From NCBI GenBank assembly GCA_905221605.1, contig CAJNDS010001458.1:250001-314000 (forward strand): a stretch of DNA of 64,000 bases. The letters run 5' to 3'. Below, piece after piece: positions 21,327 to 30,465 of the stretch; position 1 is the stretch's first letter; every line of letters begins with the position of its first letter. Below the pieces are notes generated by a model. The model did no database searches. It was not told the origin of the DNA and worked only from the letters and a program-made list of their open reading frames with translations. Both the position numbers and the translations under genes were made by a program. This stretch comes from Symbiodinium natans (lineage: Eukaryota; Sar; Dinophyceae; Suessiales; Symbiodiniaceae).

Positions 21327-22835
21327 ATGGCCCGAGACATAGCAAGAGTGTTGACGGCAACGCGTGATGATGAGGCGCCGAGTGTCAGTACACATCTGCT
21401 CTCGCCAAGGTTTGACCTGTGGCCTTTGGTTGGTACAGGGGTTAGTCCTAGTAAGGGTTGCCCGCTTCAAGATAGTTTAGGAGGGGTGCAAGCCGAAGTG
21501 CCGATTGCATCGCTTTTCGGGGGGGATGGCCTTCCAGAGCATGCCACTGTTGTGGCATCGAGTCGTGCCGACTCACCAAATGTGTGTAGTTGCAACGCCA
21601 GCCCGAAGGCCTGGTGCCATGCAACGTGCCCAGGCCCAAGGTCCCAATCCAGCGGCCATGCTGGCAGGACTCCCAGGTGCACAGCTGCAAGGTGCCCAGG
21701 TCCAAGCTCCCAATCCAGCAGCCATGCTGGCAGGACTCCCAGGTGCGAGGCCACTCCCCAGACCCCAGTTTTCGAGCCGAGAATGGGGGTCTGGGAAGAG
21801 GTCCAGAAGGGCCATCGTCAGGATGCTGGCCAGGTGTTGCCCAAGCTGGAGTTGGTGAAGGCGTGGTGTGATGCTAGCAGACGTCAGGAATCGCCTCAGA
21901 CTCCAAACCCCATTCCTCAAATGCGCTCACTTCGCGTTCATGCTCAGGCACTGGCGTTGGTAGACTCAGGTGCCACGCATCCCCTGAGACAGGCTGGCGC
22001 TCAGGAGGAATGGGATACTGCGGTTGAGGTGGATGTGAGCTTGGGTGGCAACGTGCATGCGCTCGCGCGTCTCACATGCAAAGGCACTCTGCTCACACCG
22101 CCCGGAAGGGAAGGAACCCAAACAATCATACCCATGGGTGCAGTGATCAGACGCTTGGGGTTTAGGCTTAGTTGGGTGAGCGATGCCGACTGTGCATTTC
22201 ACCACCCTGACGGGCAGGTCATTCCGCTTGTGATTCGCCGCGGCTGCCCCTGCATGTGTGAACACGTCGCGCTTGAGTTGATTGCCCAGTTGGAGGCCGA
22301 TGTGTGGCATGAGTGTGCCAATGTAGACGGAACCTATCAGGTGGGCCTGTGCGGGAGCGGCAGTGAAGCAACGTCCAGGCTACCCCGAAATGTGGAGCCA
22401 ATGAGCCGCAAGCTCAACCTGCACCCACGACATCAGCCAAGGTGTAACGCATCAAAGAGCGACAAGCCACATTCGACCAGTGTTTTTGTAGCCGCTTCAA
22501 GGTTGAGGCTGGGCTCGGGAAAGGGTTGTGGCAACATTCGGGCGGCGCGCAGCCCACATGATAGGCAGTCCACACCAGTGTGTTTCAAGCTGAACTCACA
22601 AGACAGCGATGACGAAGGCGATGCAGACCCTAATCGACGTGACAGTGCGCCTGGTGCGTACGACCTCAGTGACTGGACACACTGTTCCAACATGCCCGCG
22701 TTGTCCAGCAGTCAATTTCTGGACCGACCACGGTTTGTTCACAGACGTGCTCGGCTGACTAGACCGTGTGATGTCAACCTCGGCGTGCGTCGCAAATCGT
22801 TGTCGCTAGCATCGGACTTGGACGCTGTGTCCTAA
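21327..22835 (+). CDS. Gag/protease-like ORF of the LTR element (502 aa)
   Basis: The frame is open from 21243; the first ATG is 21327 and may not be the true start. Residues 1-200 are low-complexity, rich in Pro, Ser, Cys and Arg, with a 22-residue tandem repeat (around 105-142: SQSSGHAGRTPRC, then SQSSSHAGRTPRC). Residues 208-325 look like a retroviral-type aspartic protease: ALALVDSGATHPLR with catalytic DSG at 213-215, then IIPMG (267-271), LGFRLSW, HPDGQVIPL and CPCMCEHVALELIAQLE. This pattern is known to me from copia-type polyproteins of dinoflagellates. Residues 330-502 have no recognised domain. No zinc knuckle, integrase or RT is present, so the pol region is deleted rather than frameshifted. 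The 66-bp DNA repeat also reads well in another frame (GPNPAAMLAGLPG), which may be the older gag frame, implying a frameshift. Confidence 0.75.
   Translation: MARDIARVLTATRDDEAPSVSTHLLSPRFDLWPLVGTGVSPSKGCPLQDSLGGVQAEVPIASLFGGDGLPEHATVVASSRADSPNVCSCNASPKAWCHATCPGPRSQSSGHAGRTPRCTAARCPGPSSQSSSHAGRTPRCEATPQTPVFEPRMGVWEEVQKGHRQDAGQVLPKLELVKAWCDASRRQESPQTPNPIPQMRSLRVHAQALALVDSGATHPLRQAGAQEEWDTAVEVDVSLGGNVHALARLTCKGTLLTPPGREGTQTIIPMGAVIRRLGFRLSWVSDADCAFHHPDGQVIPLVIRRGCPCMCEHVALELIAQLEADVWHECANVDGTYQVGLCGSGSEATSRLPRNVEPMSRKLNLHPRHQPRCNASKSDKPHSTSVFVAASRLRLGSGKGCGNIRAARSPHDRQSTPVCFKLNSQDSDDEGDADPNRRDSAPGAYDLSDWTHCSNMPALSSSQFLDRPRFVHRRARLTRPCDVNLGVRRKSLSLASDLDAVS
21643..21774 (+). repeat. 66-bp tandem repeat inside the retrotransposon ORF, two copies
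   Basis: CCCAATCCAGC starts at 21643 and again at 21709, followed by GGCCATGCTGGCAGGACTCC in copy 1 and AGCCATGCTGGCAGGACTCC in copy 2. A period of 66 keeps the reading frame (22 codons). Confidence 0.9.
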
Positions 22836-23116
22836 GCCGAGCAGAATTTGGCATTTTGTCTTGCATGAGTTTGCCAGGCTTGTTGCTTGTTGAGCTTTTG
22901 TGCAGTTCGTTGAGCCCAGCAAGACAACTCCGCCCTGACGGGCAGGACTTGCTAAAGCAAGTCCGTGCCAGTTTGCTTTCTTCTGCAAGAGGTGCCTTGA
23001 GAGCCCTCGCACTCTGAGGCCAGCCGGCCAGCTGTAGTCCTTCCTTTTGGGGGAGTCTGTACCTCCTCCCGGAAGGGATAGACATGTACAGGTTTCTGTT
23101 TGTCGCTTCCTCCTAG

Positions 23117-23135
23117 CGAAGGAGCGAAGGAGGAG
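23117..23135 (+). promoter_or_regulatory. Polypurine tract
   Basis: CGAAGGAGCGAAGGAGGAG ends immediately before TGTTG of the 3' LTR. Its purine composition and exact abutment fit the plus-strand primer site of an LTR element. Confidence 0.85.
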
Positions 23136-23395
23136 TGTTGAACCGTAGTACCTGCACATGTTTGGCCATAGCCTATCTTGTTGTTCTCCTGACGCTCGTA
23201 GGCCCCAAAGCAGTGTCAGCCTTGAGCATGTCTTTTAAGTATGCATAGTTCTACTGGAGGTGCTGTAGCCTTACCAGCCATGTAGCACAGGATCTTTTGC
23301 TGCGTGTAAAACCTCCGCATTGTGTGAGCCATGGTTGGGGTAGAGACTGGGGAATCTAAGAAGCCGCTGGTTTCTGCTGCTGGTTCATGCCAGCA
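23136..23395 (+). repeat. 3' LTR (260 bp)
   Basis: Starts TGTTGAACCGTAGTACC and ends CATGCCAGCA; followed by the target duplication CCAAC. No canonical AATAAA is seen. Confidence 0.95.
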
Positions 23396-23400
23396 CCAAC

Positions 23401-25230
23401 CCTTATCCAGTGGCCCGGGCCTTCTCCAAGCTCTTAGGTGCTTTCTTGGGAGATGCGCCCTCTGTCGCCCACATAGGAACCGGGGGCTGCGAGGCGATGT
23501 CAGGGGCCCCCCTCTTTTTCCTTAAGGCTTACTGTGGGGAATACCCCAAACCCTAAACCCCCTAAACCCCAAACCACGCACCCCCTGGTTGTGCATGAAG
23601 GAACCAGTTTCCGCCCAAAGCCTACAGCGAGGCCCTGTAAGACACCAAGACCTAAACCCCCTCAGTCCTTAACCCTAAGCCCTTAACCCTATATAGACCC
23701 TGTGCAAGGTCTACTTGGAGGTTCATGGTACTTACAAACCAATTATAACTGTACTTAAAACTGTACTTTGTACCATGAACCTCCAAGTAGTGTCCAAAGC
23801 TCAACATGCACGCTGTTACGCAACATGCGCGTTCTGGGTAAATTGGGCCTGTAACAACAAGAAAGGCGCCGCCGGCCCAGATTTCTGCACCCTACGCCTT
23901 TAAGTTCACTGACCCTAAACCCTAAACCCGAAACCCTAAACCCTAAACCCTAAACCCTGAACCCTAAACCCTAAATTTTGGCACCAAATCCGCAAGTTCA
24001 CTCAGCTCAGGCACTGTCAGGCCCACAACGGCATCCACGGGTGCAGATGCTGCTTGCACGCGCATGTCGGTCCTGCTTTCGTGCTGGACAGTTACCCAAC
24101 ACCTTCAACTCCTTAAACCCTAAACCCTAAACCCCTAACCCTAAACCCTAAGTGGTACCTTCAACTCCTGAACCAAAATGACAGAGGACAGAAGAACCCC
24201 TTCGTGGTCTTGAGACACTTAGACTGAGGGTGCTAGGCGCGGCTGGCCGGTGGTGCTTTAGAGGTGTTTAGGAGGAGGGGTGAATCTTTCTGTATTGAGA
24301 TTCCATACGCAGGTCATCTTCATAAACAGGGCATCTTCATTGCTCTTCGTTTTGTGAGCCGTTTTTAATTTTAGGAATGGTTTGACGCACGAAAAACGTC
24401 TAGCTAAGCGAGCAAAGAATGAGACCTTGTTCTCCTCCACCGGTCTGGGGGATTAAAGCTTAGCTATTCTCCAGGCCCCAGTCTTTTGTACTATACTCCC
24501 CTTGGAGAACCAGCATGAGAATTGCATTTTTCATCTTGCAGTTGGGAGCTATAAACACAAACGAACAACTACTGCCTAACCAAACTTTTTTTTTTTACTG
24601 CCCAGGCCTTTCTCCAACACGAATCCCACGGAGCATTTTTCGAGTCACCCCACCCTCCCCCCACAAAATCCTGTGGAGCATCCCAGGACCCCCCAGGAAT
24701 CACTGCGTTTAGGGTTTAGGGTTTAGGGTTTCAGGTTTTGGGGTTTAGGGTTTAGGGATAGGGTTCCTCCTCTGTGCTTAGCTTTAAGGAAGGGAGGTGC
24801 TCCAAGCAAATGATGTTGTCCTTATTCGATGTCAGACTTTGGTGGTCTGAGCCTAAACCCTGCACACTTTCTATAAACCCTAATCCCTCAACCTAAAGCC
24901 AATAAACCCTAAAGCCAAAGCCTCCCACAGCCTCTTTATCTGTTACCCTGATACCTTAATGTAGCCCCTAGATACAACATATGTATATACATATGTGGAT
25001 AAGATATTCTACCGTGTCTGGAACTTGGATTCGAATTGAACCGGCCCCTTTAAAACAGAAACCCTACCTAAAGAGACCACCAACCCATAGAACTCAGCCC
25101 TAAACCCTAAACCCTAAACCCTAAACGCTAAAAACTAAACCCTAAACCCTAAACCCTAAACCAGGCCCGAGGAGCATGTCGATCTCCAGGAAGACCTTCT
25201 TGGCTCCACGCGGCTCCTCGCCGCCTGGGC
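23401..25230. other. Non-coding mosaic after the LTR element
   Basis: CCCTAAA tracts at 23550-23570, 23912-23975, 24115-24150, TTTAGGG at 24708-24755, CCCTAAA at 25101-25162. The stretch 24190-24700 is free of units, AT-richer, and has only short frames without recognised domains. A palindrome CATATGTATATACATATG lies at 24978-24995. Confidence 0.65.
23711..23790. mobile_element. MITE-like element, family B, 80 bp with 21-bp perfect inverted ends
   Basis: CTACTTGGAGGTTCATGGTA at the left and its exact complement at the right. The loop is only about 38 bp, so this is close to the minimal family B element; the fuller copy is at 57627. Confidence 0.85.
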
Positions 25231-25441
25231 TTTGGAGTTTGGAGTTTGGGGTTTAGGGTTTGGGGTTTAGGGTTTAGGGTTTGGGGTGTAGGGTTTGAGG
25301 TTTAGGGTTGTAGGGTTTAGCGTTAAAGCCAAAACCCTACCCTAAACCCTAAACCCTACACCCTAAGCCCTAAGCCCTAAGCCCTAAACCCTAAACCCTA
25401 AACCCTAAACCCTAAACTCTAAACCCTAAACCCTAAACCCT
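25231..25441. repeat. Large inverted telomere-like array
   Basis: TTTGGGG/TTTAGGG-type units (25231-25320) meet CCCTAAA/CCCTAAG-type units (25332-25441) across a spacer of about 12 bases. Each arm has about 13 units, so the arms could pair into a long hairpin. Confidence 0.92.
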
Positions 25442-25609
25442 CAAGACAACATAAATAGAAATTGTATGTGGTATCATTCTGAATCTTCCAAGATATTTGT
25501 CTAAACAGCTGACAAACAGAGTTTAAGTAAATTAATCCAAAGCGGGAGGCCGAGAGGCCAAATGTTCAATTTACTTAAACCTCTGGGGCCTTCCCGGGTC
25601 CCGGCAAAC

Positions 25610-26345
25610 CAAAGCCCAAATCGCCTCCCAAAGCCAAAAATTGGCTTCCACTTCCAATAACTTCCCAAAGGCCAAAAATTGGCTTCCCAAAGCCGAAAAT
25701 TGGCTCCAGCTCCCAATGCCCGAATTGGCTCCCAAAGCCCAAAATTGGCTGCCAAAGCCCAAAATCGGCTTCCAAAGCCAAAAATTGGCTGCCAAAGCCC
25801 AAATTGACTCCCAGAACCCATTGCCTTGCCAAAGCCCAGAATTGGCCTCTGGGAGAATTTTGGGCCCCGAAGCCAATTTTGGGCTTGGGGAGCCAATTTT
25901 GTGCTTTGGAGGCCAATTTTGGGCTTGGAGCCAATTTTGCGCTTTGGGGGGGTCAAGCCAATTTTGGGCTCCAGAAGCCAATTTCGGGCTTGTGGGGTTC
26001 TGGGAGCCAATTTTGGGTGTCAGTTTGGGCCCCATTTGGGCCAATTTGGGCTTTGGAGCCAATTTGGGCTTTGGGGCCAAATCTGGGCTCTGAAACCCAA
26101 TTTTGGGCTCCGGAAGCCAATTTTGGGCTTGCGGAGCCAATTTTGGGCTTTGGAGCCAGTTTTTGGCTTTGGGGGCTAATTTTGGGCTCGGGAACAAATT
26201 TGGAAGATAATTTTGGGTTTTGGGAGGCGGCTCCTCAGCCCCCAAAGCCCAAAATTGGCTCCCAAAGCCGGAAGACAAAACTGCTCGCTAAGCCTTCCGG
26301 ACCCAAAATTGGCCAAAATTGGCTCCAAAGCACAAAGTTGGTCCC
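25610..26345. repeat. Array of a 20-21 bp palindromic unit with two orientation switches
   Basis: About 30 degenerate units of the type GGCTCCCAAAGCCCAAAATT. Units at 25610-25850 read CCCAAAATTGGCT, those at 25853-26225 read AGCCAATTTTGGG, those at 26237-26345 read CCCAAAATTGGCT again. Each unit contains the near-palindrome AAGCCAAAAATTGGCTT, so both single-unit hairpins and arms of about 240 bp are possible. The unit has no stop codon in several frames, which explains long overlapping frames on both strands (7-residue repeats such as ANFGLWE); these are not evidence of protein coding. Confidence 0.9.
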
Positions 26346-26570
26346 CAAAGCCCAAAGGGCCCTCCCAGACCCCCCAGGCCCCTAAAAAACCCCACAACAA
26401 CGTTTCAGAAGGCCCCAGCTCCGAACTCCGGGTGTAGAAGGCCCCAACAAGCTCCTGGAGGCCTCAAAGATGCCAAGAAGCCACAAAGCCCCAAGGCCCC
26501 AAATCAGGCCCCGGGCCTCCGAGGCTCGCCCCTGCCACCCAGCCCCCCGCCCTGCCCAAAAATGAAAATG

Positions 26571-26650
26571 TGGGTCCAAAAAAAACGTTTCGGTCAAAAC
26601 GTTTCGCTCAAAACGTTATTGGGACCCAAGCCCTATACAATTTCTATAAA
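26571..26650 (+). repeat. Interspersed repeat family L, copy 2
   Basis: AAACGTTTCGGTCAAAACG, CGCTCAAAACGTTATTGGG, ACCCAAGCCCTATACAATTT, then CTATAAACCCTAAA leading into several telomere-like units. The same junction to telomere-like sequence is seen in copies 1 and 3. Confidence 0.7.
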
Positions 26651-26747
26651 CCCTAAACCCTAAACCCTAAACCCTAAAACCCTAACCCTAAACCCGAAGC
26701 CCTAAGCCCTAAACCCTCCACCCTCCCTAAAAAGCCACAAGGTCTTA

Positions 26748-27270
26748 TTCCACCCCCCTCGTTTCTTGTTTCGTCTTTGTGTGTATTATTCACAAAATGG
26801 AGAATGGGGTGAGGGGAGGAGGGGGGAGGAGCGGGGGGGGGAGGAGCGGGGGGGCGGGGGGGGGGAGGAGGGGGAGAGCGGGGGAGGGGGGAGGGGAGGA
26901 TTTGCTTGTCGAATATCAGAGGAGTAGAGAATTTTTCTAAATTCCACCCCCCTCGTTTCTGGCGTTTGTTTCTTGTATGCATTCTTCGAAAATCAGAGAA
27001 GTAGAGAGGTGACAGAGAATTACAGTGTATTTCAAATGACAACAAAGTCTTTTTTCTGACGTTGTCAAAAAGTGGGGGGTTGGGGGGGGGGGGGGGGGGG
27101 GGCCCTCCCCCCCCTCCCCCATTTGCTTTGTCGAATATCAGACAAGTGGAGAATTATTGCAAATTGCACCCCTCGTTTCTTTTTTCGTCTCATTCGAGTT
27201 TCAGAGGAGTAGAAAATCACTTTAAATCCCACCCCCTCGTTTCTTGTTTTGTCTCTGTGTTCATGGTTCG
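26748..27270. repeat. Local repeat cluster with CACCCCCCTCGTTTCTTG and G-rich tracts
   Basis: CCACCCCCCTCGTTTCTTG-type phrases occur at about 26750, 26945, 27168 and 27230. The companion phrase TCGAATATCAGA occurs at about 26909 and 27133, with diverged forms near 26985 and 27190. A purine tract rich in GGGGAGGA (26800-26900) and a 21-G run (27082-27102) separate the copies. Looks like an expanding satellite with unstable G tracts. Confidence 0.75.
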
Positions 27271-27897
27271 GAAAACAAAGAGGAGACCACTGAGCTACCA
27301 AGATGAGGGTGCCGCAGACCTCAAGAAAGGGTTGAGGGTTGAGGGATTTTGGGGTTTGGGGTTTGGGGTTTAGGGCCTTTAGGGTTTAGCGTTGAGGTTT
27401 TAGGGGGTGTTTAACCGTCGCAAAATTGACCCCTCACGTGCCTGAAGACGCCGACGCCGTGGAGGTCGATTCAACGTCTACCTCCACGAATGGCACGGAG
27501 CTCTGCCATCTGAGTGGCTCCTTGTGCATGAGGGGGTTCCCTAAAACGTATACGCCCCAAAACCATTACACCAAAAGAACCCCGCGCCGAAACACCGGGG
27601 TCTCTTCAAGCGTCAGATCTGACAACTCAGACATTTGCGTTTAGGGTTTAGGGTAAAGTGCCTTGTTAAGGGACCCCCTGAGACTCTGAAACCCTCTGTG
27701 GCAAAGCCCACCCCTGAACCCTAAACCCTAAACCCTCCTAAACCCCAAAACCTAAACCTCCAGTCCTCGAAGGGGTCGGCCAGGGACATCTCGGAGTTCG
27801 CGGCCAAGAGTCCAGGGGAGTCTGTAAAATCGCGAATGCCGACGAGATGGCAATGTCGCCTCGGGTTTAGGGTTTAGGGTTTAGAGGTAAGGGAAGC

Positions 27898-27995
27898 TAC
27901 TACTTGCTTAAGAACCCCCAAGCAATAAAGACAAAAATGATCCCTATATTGCCCTTATAAGGAAGAGAATTTGGAGGTTCTTCGGCAAATAGTAG
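27898..27995. mobile_element. MITE-like element, family C copy 1
   Basis: CTACTACTTGCTTAAGAACC at the left pairs with GGTTCTTCGGCAAATAGTAG at the right. The centre has CCCTATATTGCCCTTATAAG. Related to 45145 and 61832. Confidence 0.7.
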
Positions 27996-28209
27996 CAAGG
28001 CCGACCTACTCTCGTCTTCCTCACAGGAATTCTAGGGTACGACTATACTTTTTGGTGTACCAAGATATCGTTAGACTACTATTGCTATTCTATTGTTACG
28101 CTGTTTCTAATCTTCAAAACAAACCTCTCATCATTTGCTTATAGTTTATTCTACGATCATATTATCTCTATTTGCGGTCTTTGCCTTCCTGCTTGGATCC
28201 GAAGCATCT

Positions 28210-28382
28210 GGGGGTTTCCGAAATTAGGGTTTCGGGTTAAGGGGGTACCTTATTGGGGTCCTTGCTAGAAGGGAATCCTACTATTTGGGGGTCTATTTTA
28301 GGGGTCCCTGGGGTCCTTGTTATAAGGGAATTTTACTATTTGGGGGTGTATTTTAGGGGTCCCCTATTCCCGTAAACCCCCC
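28210..28382. mobile_element. MITE-like element, family A, with telomere-like insertion and internal duplication
   Basis: Ends GGGGGTTTCCGAAATTAGGG and CCCGTAAACCCCCC. After AAATTAGGG, fifteen bases GTTTCGGGTTAAGGG precede GGTACC; the copy at 1163 reads AAATTAGGGGTACC with nothing inserted. The interior phrase from GGGGTCCTTG to TTTTAGGGGTCCC is present twice in tandem. Confidence 0.75.
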
Positions 28383-28583
28383 ATCTTCGGCTTTCCACGA
28401 ACTTGGTCGGGTGGATCTTTGTGGTGGAAATGCAGTTGGTGCTTGAGAGGGGTTGTTCGACAGTTCCCGCCTCAAACCCCGATGGTGGCAAAGCTTTCAA
28501 AAGGTGGCGTGCTAAGGAGCTCAGCCAAAGTGCAGGCCAAACCTGAAACTTCCAGACTTGTACACAACTTGCGCCTCAAATCT

Positions 28584-28722
28584 CCCTAAACCCTAAACCC
28601 TAAACCCTAACCCCCAAACCTGAAACTCTGAACCCGAAACCCTAAACCCTAAACCCCAAACCCTAACCCTAAACCCTAAACTCCAACCTCTAACCCCTAA
28701 GCCCCAAACCCTAAACCCTATG
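28584..28722. repeat. Degenerate telomere-like array
   Basis: About 18 heptamer-like units with CCCTAAA, CCCCAAA, CCCGAAA and shortened CCCTAA forms. Confidence 0.85.
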
Positions 28723-28902
28723 CCAGGTCTGTGCATGGGCGCATCCTTCTTCGGTCGCTTCCCCTAGGCTTCAAGTTCCTCCCTTGCAGCAATAGCCCGA
28801 AACCCTAAACCCTAAACCTTAAACCCTGAACCCTGAACCCTAAACCCTACACCCCGGACCCTGAACTAAGCTCCTACCAACCCTTTTTCTAGGGGTAGAT
28901 AC

Positions 28903-29028
28903 CTGATCCCTTAGTCTGGTTCCTTAAACGAGGACCCCAAAAATACCCTATACGTATTAAGGGCTTATACATAAGAAATCTTTGAAGGAGGCAAAGAACC
29001 ACATTACGGACCCATGTAACACCGCCCT
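28903..29028. mobile_element. MITE-like element, family F copy 3
   Basis: TACCTGATCCCTTAGTCTGG at the left, ACGGACCCATGTAACACCGC at the right, with GAGGACCCCAAAAATACCC inside. Diverged relative to 10256. Confidence 0.5.
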
Positions 29029-29199
29029 TCGACTCTTAAAGCCCCGTTCGCCCTGTCAAGCCTAAAGCCACAAGGCTACGCCCTAAACCCTACACCTAAA
29101 CCCTAAACCCTAAACCCTAAACCCAAACCCCTAAACCCTAAACCCTAAACCCTAGACCCTAAACCCCAAACCCAAAACCCTGCCCCACAACCCACGCCG

Positions 29200-29720
29200 A
29201 GGTACCCATCCATCTCCTTGTACTGCACCTTCGACTTTCACGGCTAAGGAAGAGACACAACCCTTTCCTTCGGGGGAAGTTGCTGGCAACGAGTTTCAGA
29301 ACCAACGGATACCGCCTCATGAGCGCGAACGAAGTATCTCTGCGGATAGAATCCCTGCAGCCCCTCTGCGATTTGCTCGCCTGTGAGCAAGGAACGCGAT
29401 CGCGCATGCCAAAAAACGATTGGAATAGATGCGATTCTGCAGACGGCCGGCGCAGGACGCGCCACAGACCCAAAAGAGCCCCAAAACCGCATGCTCAAGT
29501 AGTGCACCTTCAGCTCCGTGGGCATCCCTAAGACGATGAAAGGGTACGTATGACTGGGATGATGAGGTACGTTGGAGCTTGAAGCTTGCGATCGCTGAGG
29601 CCAGGATTTCTGGGCCCACACTCCTCCTGCCCAGAGCCCTATGTCCTTTTCCCCCAAGACCCTTAAATCCCTAAACCCCCCCCACACATCTGGAATTGAC
29701 TGTTTTTCGACCATGGTCTA
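29200..29720. other. Telomere-unit-free island, open in several frames
   Basis: About 500 bases without telomere-like units. On the minus strand all three frames are open for about 100-156 codons and a plus-strand frame is open too, so openness does not pick a frame. No motif is recognised. It could be an exon or a decayed element. Confidence 0.3.
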
Positions 29721-30318
29721 GAGTAGGGTTAAGAGTGGGATGTTGGGAGAGAGTTGGGGCTTTAGGACCCCTCAACCCCCAAAGCCACTAGCACAAAAAA
29801 CCCTCAGAAGCCCTACCAGGATGCGCTCTGCGGCCCTATAACCCCTATAATCCCTATACAAGGGGCTTTTTAAGGGGTTATGGGGTGCAAATCGCCCATG
29901 CTGGCCCCTCAACCCCCCAAAACCTGGCTTCTTTGTTTGAGGCGCAGGGGAGGAGGGCGAAACCCAAAACCCCTTGAATCTCAAGCGGGATTTCAACGGG
30001 GGCGGGGGGGTGGGGGGGGGCTGCATGTGGGTTAGGGTTCAGGGAGTAAGGCTTCTGGAGTAGATCCGAAAACTCCGAATCCTCAACCCCAACCCTGATG
30101 AAAGCCTGGAAGAGCTCGATGCACAGCCTGCTGGAGATGCTATCCACGAGGCGGGTGTGGAAAGCCTCGCGGTGAGCCCTAAACCCTAAACCCTAAACCC
30201 TATGGTCAAAACAGGGCTTCGCGGAGGCAAGGCCCTCCGTCATCGATGTGCATGTCTAGAGTTATTACCAGAGAATTCACCATAGCACGTCATATTGTGC
30301 TAACACTAAATCCCTGGA

Positions 30319-30465
30319 CCCTAAACCCTAAACCCTAAACCCTAAACCCTAACCCTAAACCGTAAACCCTAACCCCTAACCCCTAACCCCTAACCCCTAA
30401 CCCCTAACCCCTAACCCCTAACCCCTTACTAACCCCTAAACCCTAAACCCTAAACCCTAAACCCT
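30319..30465. repeat. Telomere-like array with a homogenised CCCCTAA block
   Basis: CCCTAAA units flank about eight consecutive CCCCTAA units (30367-30426). The change A to C at one position is fixed across the block, so the block arose by copying one variant. Confidence 0.93.

Larger units (their letters stand above)
20722..23395 (+). mobile_element. Complete non-autonomous Ty1/copia-type LTR retrotransposon
   Basis: Two directly repeated LTRs (268 and 260 bp) begin TGTTGAAC and end CCAGCA, i.e. TG...CA. The element is bounded by the 5-bp target duplication CCAAC (20717-20721 and 23396-23400). Directly after the 5' LTR is GGTTATGG, the complement of the initiator-tRNA-Met anticodon-loop sequence CCATAACC, the half-tRNA primer known for copia-type elements. 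A polypurine tract precedes the 3' LTR. The 2.1-kb interior carries one long ORF with a retropepsin-like motif but no integrase, RT or RNase H, so movement must use enzymes from another element. The LTRs differ at about a dozen substitutions plus a 9-bp and a 1-bp indel, so the insertion is not very recent. Confidence 0.93.

Noticed and set aside
25501-26385. Long overlapping frames on both strands (up to 235 codons) with 7-residue repeats such as ANFGLWE and PKPKIGF
   Set aside because: They follow from a 20-21 bp DNA repeat that lacks stop codons in several frames. Frames are open on both strands at once and there is no domain, so this is not coding evidence.
29244-29714. 156-codon minus-strand frame as a gene
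   Set aside because: All three minus frames and one plus frame are open here, and none shows a recognisable motif; kept only as an island.
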